The notes under the pieces were generated by a model. The model was not told the origin of the DNA. It saw only the letters and a program-made list of their open reading frames with translations, and made no database searches. Source: JASLDZ01 sp964242625 (GTDB lineage Bacteria > Pseudomonadota > Alphaproteobacteria > Caulobacterales > Caulobacteraceae). From it: 49,524 bases of DNA. Numbering within the stretch: the stretch's first letter is position 1; every line of letters begins with the position of its first letter. A program made the translations under genes and the position numbers. This document shows positions 44,441-49,524 of the stretch, in pieces. Location of the stretch: positions 1 through 49,524 of the forward strand of contig CAXTAO010000022.1 in the NCBI GenBank assembly GCA_964242625.1, read 5' to 3'.

Positions 44441-44941
44441 TCAGCCGCCATGCCGCACGCGCAGCGCCCAGACGAGGCCCGCCAAGACCGCCGCCACCGC
44501 CCCCACCGTCAGCGGCACGCGCAGGGTGCGGTACCATTCGGGATAGTCGCGCGCGACCGCGTCGGCGCCCCCCACCAGCACGAGCACCAGCGCCAGGCCG
44601 CCGAAGCGCACGGGGAGCGGCATCGGCAGGAACAGGCACGCCCAGGCGGCGATCTGGGGCAGGACGCCGCCGAAGAGGTTCAAGGGTTCCGGTCCGCCGG
44701 GGCGCTGCAACTCGAAGCCCCAGCGCACGCCGCCGAGAAAGCTCGCGATGGTTGCGGCGTAGAACAGGAGCGCCTGCACCGCGAGGAGCGCCCACGGCCC
44801 GATCCGCCCAAACCCCGCCCAGATCGCCGCCCCGGTCACGAAGAAGGGCAGGAGCCCCGCCAGCCCGAACAGCCAGCCCGCCCGGGCGCCGGTGGTGGCC
44901 GGGCCGGCCAGGGGTCTTCGGCGGGAGGAGCGCAGGGCCAT
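44441..44941 (-). CDS. DUF3429 inner membrane protein
   Basis: This 166-residue protein has about five membrane helices. The family signature FYAATIASFLGGVRWGFEL lies around residues 63-81, and GVLPQIAAWACLFLP follows. DUF3429 proteins are small membrane proteins of unknown function, common in proteobacteria. The ATG is five bases after the podJ stop, so it is probably expressed with podJ. It has a short basic N-terminus (RSSRRR) consistent with an inside N-terminus. Confidence 0.85.
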   Translation of the reverse strand: MALRSSRRRPLAGPATTGARAGWLFGLAGLLPFFVTGAAIWAGFGRIGPWALLAVQALLFYAATIASFLGGVRWGFELQRPGGPEPLNLFGGVLPQIAAWACLFLPMPLPVRFGGLALVLVLVGGADAVARDYPEWYRTLRVPLTVGAVAAVLAGLVWALRVRHGG

Positions 44942-44946
44942 GGCGC

Positions 44947-47682
44947 TCAGTTCGAGGCCGCGGCCCTCACCTGGCTCGCCGCGAGCTCGGTGCGGTAGGC
45001 CGAGGCGGCGCGCTCGGCGATCGCCTGCTGGTCGGGAGAGAGCTCGACCTTGAGCGCGTCGGCGGCCTGGCGCGCGCCGGCGTCGCCCTGGCTGGCGGCG
45101 ACGAGGTACCACTTGTAGGCGTCGGGCAGGTTGCGGGGCAGGCCGCGCCCGCTTTGCGCCAGGACCGCCAGGTTGAACTGGGCGTCGTGCAGGCCGATGT
45201 CGGCGGCGCGCTTGAACCAGGCGGCGGCCGCGGCGTCGTCGCGCGCGCCGCCGTCGCCGTTGGCGTAGAACATGCCGAGGTTGAACATGGCGTGGGCGTC
45301 GCCGCCCTTGGCCGCCCGCTCCGTCCAGGTGCGCGCCTGCGCCACGTCCCTGGTCACGCCCGCGCGCCCGTCCTCGTAGAGCTTGGCGAGGTAGAGCTGG
45401 GCGGGCGGGTCGCCGAGGTTGGCCGCGCGCCGCAGCGTCGCCACGCCCGTGAGGTCGCCGCCCTCGATCCGGCGCACGGCGTCGCCATAGGCGAGGCGCG
45501 CGGCGGCGGATCCGGTCGCCGTGGCCGCGGCGGGGGGCGGGGCGCCCGCGCCCGTGCCGGTCGCCGCGGGGTCGGTCGCGGGCGGGGCGAGGCGGGCGGG
45601 GCCCAAGAGGGCGTCGGGCGGGGTCACCGCCATGGCGAGGCGGCCGTCGGCGGCCCCGGTGGCCGGCGCGGCGGCGGTCGGCGCCTCGCTCGTCGTGGCC
45701 GACCCGTGCTCGCCGTGCGCGAGGCTCACCGCCCCGACCGCCAGCGCCACCGTCGACGACGCCACGAGCGAAGCGACCACCGCCGTGCGCGCCGTGCCGG
45801 AGCTCTCGCGCTTGCGCAGCCACGGCAGCGACTGCAGCGCCGCGCGCGCGGGCGCGCCGGGGTCCCCGCTCGGCGCGGCCAGCGCGTCGAGGTCGCCGCG
45901 CCGCCGGCCCGAGCGGGCCTCGGACGCCGTGCGCGCGGCCTGGCGCGCCTGGTCGATCAGCTCGCGGGTTGAAGCGCGCGCGGGCTCGGAGCGGGGCGGT
46001 TCGTCGAAGATGTCGTCGACGGGCGAGAACCGGTCGTAGTCGGCCTCGTCGCGGGTGATGGCGGAGAAGGGGTCGGCGGGCGGCGGGGCCGCGAGGGGCG
46101 CGGCGACCGCCGAGGGGGCGGGGGCGGCGTGCGGTTCGGCGTCGAAGCCCGCGAAGGGATCATAGGGCGGCGGCGTCGGCCGGGCTTCCACCACGGTGGC
46201 GGCGAACGTGTCGAAGGCGTCGGCGGGGGCGGCCGCCGGGGCGGGAGGCTCGGGCGCGACGGCCGCGAAGGGCGCGGGTTCCGCCACCGCCGGCGACGCC
46301 GCGTGCGGCTGGGGCTGCGGCTCGGGCGCGCTCGCCGGAGGGGCCGGCCTCACGTCGTCCAGGAGGCGCTGGGTGCGCTCCTCGGCGGAGCGGATACGCT
46401 CGGACACCTCGGCCGAGGCCGCCGCGGCCTGGGCGTTGAGGCGGGCGGTGACGCCGCGCAGCTGCTCGCTGACGTCCTCCGCCGCCTGCGCCGTGCGCCG
46501 TTCGGAGGCCCCGATACGGTCGGCCAGCCCCTCGGCGATGCGTGCGATCTCGCCGCCCAGCCGCTCCAGCGCGACCGCCTGCGCCTCGTCGCCCTGGCGC
46601 AGGCGCTGGTCGACGCGGTCGGCCATGCGGCCCACCTCCGCGCCCACGCGCCGCTCGCCCTCGACCTGGCGCGTCTCCACGCCCTGCAGCCGTCCGTTGA
46701 GGGTCTGGGCGATGCGCACCACCTCGCGACCCATGGTGTCGATGGCGTGGACCGAGCGCTTCTCCGCCGCCCCCACCTCGCCCTGGAGCTCGCGCAGCGC
46801 CGCCTCCATGCGGCCGAGGCCGCCACCGGCGGCCGCGCGGATGCGGTCGGCCATCTCGGCGCGCGCGCCCTCGACCCGCGCGCCCAGCTCGGCGGCGAGT
46901 TCGGCGAAACGCTGCTCGGACACGCCGGGCTGGGGCTCGGGGCGGCCCGCCACCTCGGCCACCCGCTGGTCCAGACCGGCGAAGCGCTGTTCGAGCGCGC
47001 CGAGGGCGGCGGCGGTGCGCCCCTCCGCCGCTTGCAGGCGCGACGCCATGTCGGCGAAGCGGCGCTCCACCTCCCCGCCGGAGAGGGCCGAGCGCCCGTC
47101 CAGCCCCTCCACGCGGGTCGACAGCGCGGCCAGGTCGCCGCGCGTCTCGGCCATCTGCGCACGAGCGCGGCTCTCGCCCTCGTAGATCTGGGCGGCCATC
47201 TTGCCCAGCGCGGCCTCCAGCGCCTTCAGCGCCTCGCGGCGGGGAGCCTCCTCCGCGTCGCCGCCGACGCGGGCGAGCCGCTCGGCGAGGTCCGCCTGGG
47301 CCGCGCGCACGTCGTCCAGCCGCCGCCCGGACGCCTCGTCCTGGCCGTCGATTCGCCCCATCACGCCCGCGAGCCTGCGGTCCACTCCCGCCACCGCGTC
47401 GGCCGAACGGCGCTCGGCCGCTTCGAGCCGCTGCGACAGCGCCTCGAGCGCGCGGGCCAGGCCCTTGAGGTCGGCGGGCGCGGGCGCGGGCGCAGGCGCG
47501 ACGCTCGCGCGTGGGGCGGCTCGGGGGGAGGGGGCCGCGGGCGCGGGCTCCACCGGGTCCTCGATGATTCGCGCGTTCAGCCACTCGCCCAGCGTCTGGC
47601 CGGAGCGGCGCGCCAGGTCCTTCGCGATCTCGCGCGCCTTGGGATCTATGCCCTTGACGCTCCAAGGTCCTGCGGAACTCAT
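44947..47682 (-). CDS. podJ: PodJ-like polar localisation factor with Sel1 repeats
   Basis: This 911-residue protein starts with the PodJ-type N-terminal block WSVKGIDPKAREIAKDLARR, followed by SGQTLGEWLN (the ATG at 47682 is chosen for this). A long coiled coil covers about residues 70-440, with Pro/Ala-rich disorder at about 445-600, a membrane helix near 630-656, a Pro/Ala/Thr periplasmic linker, and Sel1-like repeats at about 735-880 (LAKLYEDGRAG, LGMFYANGDGG, LAVLAQSGRGL). In Caulobacter PodJ organises the flagellar pole, pili and holdfast through this same layout. A CtrA site lies 182 bases upstream. Orthology is likely but not proven. Confidence 0.85.
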   Translation of the reverse strand: MSSAGPWSVKGIDPKAREIAKDLARRSGQTLGEWLNARIIEDPVEPAPAAPSPRAAPRASVAPAPAPAPADLKGLARALEALSQRLEAAERRSADAVAGVDRRLAGVMGRIDGQDEASGRRLDDVRAAQADLAERLARVGGDAEEAPRREALKALEAALGKMAAQIYEGESRARAQMAETRGDLAALSTRVEGLDGRSALSGGEVERRFADMASRLQAAEGRTAAALGALEQRFAGLDQRVAEVAGRPEPQPGVSEQRFAELAAELGARVEGARAEMADRIRAAAGGGLGRMEAALRELQGEVGAAEKRSVHAIDTMGREVVRIAQTLNGRLQGVETRQVEGERRVGAEVGRMADRVDQRLRQGDEAQAVALERLGGEIARIAEGLADRIGASERRTAQAAEDVSEQLRGVTARLNAQAAAASAEVSERIRSAEERTQRLLDDVRPAPPASAPEPQPQPHAASPAVAEPAPFAAVAPEPPAPAAAPADAFDTFAATVVEARPTPPPYDPFAGFDAEPHAAPAPSAVAAPLAAPPPADPFSAITRDEADYDRFSPVDDIFDEPPRSEPARASTRELIDQARQAARTASEARSGRRRGDLDALAAPSGDPGAPARAALQSLPWLRKRESSGTARTAVVASLVASSTVALAVGAVSLAHGEHGSATTSEAPTAAAPATGAADGRLAMAVTPPDALLGPARLAPPATDPAATGTGAGAPPPAAATATGSAAARLAYGDAVRRIEGGDLTGVATLRRAANLGDPPAQLYLAKLYEDGRAGVTRDVAQARTWTERAAKGGDAHAMFNLGMFYANGDGGARDDAAAAAWFKRAADIGLHDAQFNLAVLAQSGRGLPRNLPDAYKWYLVAASQGDAGARQAADALKVELSPDQQAIAERAASAYRTELAASQVRAAASN

Positions 47683-47863
47683 CGCCCGGCGCTCCCCGAG
47701 GCTGGCGCGAGGTGTGAACCCTCCTCCGCCGCCCATTGCTTATCCAAACGCTAGCCGACCTAGAACTGGCGTGTAAACGCGACCGCCACCCCTAGACTTT
47801 GTGTCTCGCGCAATTGGTGTGGACGAATCGCGCGGAACTCGCCCGCAGGCTGGCGCAAGCGCT

Positions 47864-47878
47864 TTAACGTCGCCTTAA
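47864..47878. promoter_or_regulatory. CtrA full binding site (TTAA-N7-TTAA)
   Basis: ttaa at 47864-47867 and ttaa at 47875-47878 are separated by exactly seven bases (cgtcgcc), the CtrA consensus of alphaproteobacteria. It lies in the divergent promoter region, 182 bases before the podJ start and 70 bases before the hydrolase start. In DNA this GC-rich, a chance match is unlikely. It suggests cell-cycle control of one or both genes. Confidence 0.7.
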
Positions 47879-47947
47879 GCATGATCGCCCGCTGCGCGCA
47901 CGGCCCGTCGCTGGCCTGAGTCGCATGGTCGCACTAGATCGCCCGCC

Positions 47948-49096
47948 ATGCCCGAAGGACGCGTCCCGATCACCGATCTCCTCCACGGCGCGGAGCCGCG
48001 TTTCGCCGGGGTGGCCGACGCGTTCCGTCGCAACTGGGATGAGGGGCTGGAGCTCGGGGCGCGCTTCACCGCCTTCGTCGACGGGCGCCGCGTGGTCGAC
48101 CTCGCGGGCGGGTGGGCGGACCGGGCGCGCACGCGGGTGTGGGACGCGGAGACGCTCGCGCCCGTGTTCTCCGTGTCCAAGCTGGTCTCTGCGGTGCTGC
48201 TGGCGCGCCTCGTCGACTCCGGCCGGCTCGACTACGCCCAGCCCGTCGCCGACGTCTGGCCGGAGTTTGCGGCGAACGGCAAGGCCGCGGTGACGGTCGA
48301 GCAGGCGCTGTCGCATCAGGCGGGGCTGTCGGGCTTCCCCGAGCCCATGGACCCCGCCGACTGGTTCGACTGGGAGCTGATCTGCGCGCGGCTGGCCGCC
48401 ATGGCTCCGCTCTGGCCGCCGGGAACGGCGTCGGGCTACCACCCGGTCACCTGGGGCTACCTCGCCGGCGAGATTTTCCGTCGGGTGGACGGGCGCACGC
48501 TGGGCTCGGCGCTGCGCGAGGACGTGGCGGGCCCGCTCGGCCTCGGCCTGTGGATCGGGCTTCCCGAGGCGGAGGACGCGCACGTCGCCCAGATGCAGAA
48601 GCCCGACACGGTTCCGCGGTTCGGCGACCTCAATCTGCCGACCCGCGCGGCCTTTCTCACCAAGTGGGCGACGCCCGCGGGGCGCTCGTCGGCCGAGTGG
48701 CGGCGGATGGAGATCCCCTCCACCAACGGCCACGCCACCGCCGCGGCGCTCGCCCGGCTGATGGCGGCGCTGGCGAGGGGCGGATCGCTCGACGGCGTGC
48801 GCGTGCTCTCGGCCGAGGGCGTCGCCGCCATGGCGCGCGCGCGCATCTGCGGCGACGACCTCGTGCTGAAGACCTACACCTGCTGGGGCGCAGGGGTGAT
48901 GCGCAACGAGGGACGCCTCGCCTACGGCCCGGGGCTCCAGACGTTCGGCCACTCCGGCTGGGGCGGGGCCTGCGCCTTCGCCGACCCGGAGCGGCGGGTT
49001 GCGGCGGCGTATGTGATGAACCGCCAGTCGAGCGACCTCGTGGGCGATCCCCGGCCGAAGCGGCTGATCGCGGAGGTGTACCGGGCGTTGGGGTAG
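47948..49096 (+). CDS. Serine hydrolase of the class C beta-lactamase / EstB-like family
   Basis: This 382-residue protein has the beta-lactamase fold. The nucleophile Ser75 lies in FSVSKLV (S-x-x-K, Lys78), Tyr164 in SGYHPVTWGY, and the third box is GHSGWGG with His335. There is no signal peptide, so it is probably cytoplasmic. The Y-H-P-V-T form and the H-S-G-W-G-G box are typical of EstB-like esterases rather than true AmpC enzymes, so an esterase or peptidase-like activity is more likely than antibiotic resistance. It diverges from podJ and is followed by repeat copy C. Confidence 0.88.
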   Translation: MPEGRVPITDLLHGAEPRFAGVADAFRRNWDEGLELGARFTAFVDGRRVVDLAGGWADRARTRVWDAETLAPVFSVSKLVSAVLLARLVDSGRLDYAQPVADVWPEFAANGKAAVTVEQALSHQAGLSGFPEPMDPADWFDWELICARLAAMAPLWPPGTASGYHPVTWGYLAGEIFRRVDGRTLGSALREDVAGPLGLGLWIGLPEAEDAHVAQMQKPDTVPRFGDLNLPTRAAFLTKWATPAGRSSAEWRRMEIPSTNGHATAAALARLMAALARGGSLDGVRVLSAEGVAAMARARICGDDLVLKTYTCWGAGVMRNEGRLAYGPGLQTFGHSGWGGACAFADPERRVAAAYVMNRQSSDLVGDPRPKRLIAEVYRALG

Positions 49097-49138
49097 GGCG
49101 GGGTGGTTCGGGCGCTTTGTTCTGCGAGCGCGGAGGGG

Positions 49139-49524
49139 GCCGCCGTGCTCGGTCGCGTCAAGGCGACCTGCTGCGCAGGTGCTCCGCTTCGCTCCGCAGC
49201 CTTGACCCTCCCTGCGCGCGACGGCTGACCGGAGGGGTCGGGACGCGGGGCGTCCTTTCTCCTTAGTTCGACTTAGGCCTGCGGCCCGCGTCGAACACAG
49301 GGCTGTTGCTTGCCACAGCCCGCCACCGGCGGGCGGTGCTCACTGGAGCGACACCACCGTTCGGGCTCGACCGTCGCCTTAGCCACTACCCTCACGGGTG
49401 AAGCCCTGTGTTCGACTCGCCGGAGGCGTTGTCGAATTATGGAAGGGACGCCCCGCGTCCCGACGCCCCTGCGTCAGCCGTCGCGCGCAGGGCGGGTCAA
49501 GGGCGAAGAGCGAAGCGTCCCTTG
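49139..49524 (+). repeat. Dispersed multi-hairpin repeat, copy C (all but about the last 20 bases)
   Basis: It has the same architecture and orientation as copy B and runs to the window end, lacking only the last 20 or so bases of the right arm. The left outer hairpin differs: its loop contains acctgc/gcaggt instead of the ggccttcggcc loop of copy B. The ttcgac/gtcgaa stem is perfect on both arms here. The 102-base centre aligns with that of copy B without gaps, about two thirds identical, with the small stems kept. The gap 49097-49138 before it holds no gene. Confidence 0.9.

Noticed and set aside
47948..49096. Antibiotic-resistance beta-lactamase
   Set aside because: It has S-x-x-K but no signal peptide, and it has EstB-like Y-H-P-V-T and H-S-G-W-G-G boxes, so a general esterase or hydrolase is more likely.

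Overview
The window looks like chromosomal DNA of a high-GC alphaproteobacterium, most likely in or near Caulobacterales/Maricaulales. The evidence is a PodJ-type polarity factor, a perfect CtrA full site (TTAA-N7-TTAA), a Rhodobacter-type gene transfer agent (GTA) tail module, the cycHJKL-degP-two-component gene order of alphaproteobacteria, and a dnaN/recF/gyrB neighbourhood. Coding density is high and many genes are translationally coupled. I see no rRNA, tRNA, CRISPR array, IS transposase or integrase.

Layout. 1-102: one end of a dispersed, multi-hairpin repeat (copy A, reverse orientation). 166-7632: GTA tail genes g8 to g15 in the canonical order; the head genes that normally precede g8 are not in the window. 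7702-19422: a CbpA-like DnaJ, then a PepSY protein with a PhoPQ-like two-component system, the cytochrome c maturation genes ccmI-ccmE-ccmF-ccmH, the periplasmic protease DegP, and a second two-component system. 19487-32325: ptsP, a RodZ-like gene, prfA, a DUF4142 protein, then DUF4167 and prmC on the opposite strand, a YihY/BrkB membrane protein, an APC permease, rmuC and a small secreted protein. 32490-35072: clpB.

35073-36838 is a sharply bounded AT-rich island with two genes: a stand-alone DUF262 (GmrS-like, DGQQR) protein, then, one base after its stop, a HEPN-type protein with an RNFIAH (R-X4-H) ribonuclease motif. This is the best candidate for an accessory conflict or defence system. 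It is followed six bases later by a complete copy B of the repeat (36839-37238).

37451-49096: a small membrane protein, DUF4232, gyrB, recF, an MliC-like small protein, a 50-residue membrane peptide, a duplicated terminator, a cupin, dnaN, DUF3429, podJ and a class-C beta-lactamase-fold hydrolase. Copy C of the repeat fills 49139 to the window end. Both ends of the window lie inside copies of the repeat, which suggests that it is multicopy and may mark assembly breaks.

The repeat is about 400 bp. Its two arms are imperfect reverse complements, and each arm holds three nested hairpins. The centre has further small hairpins, one of which shows a compensatory G:C to C:G change between copies B and C. 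I do not recognise it as a named element.
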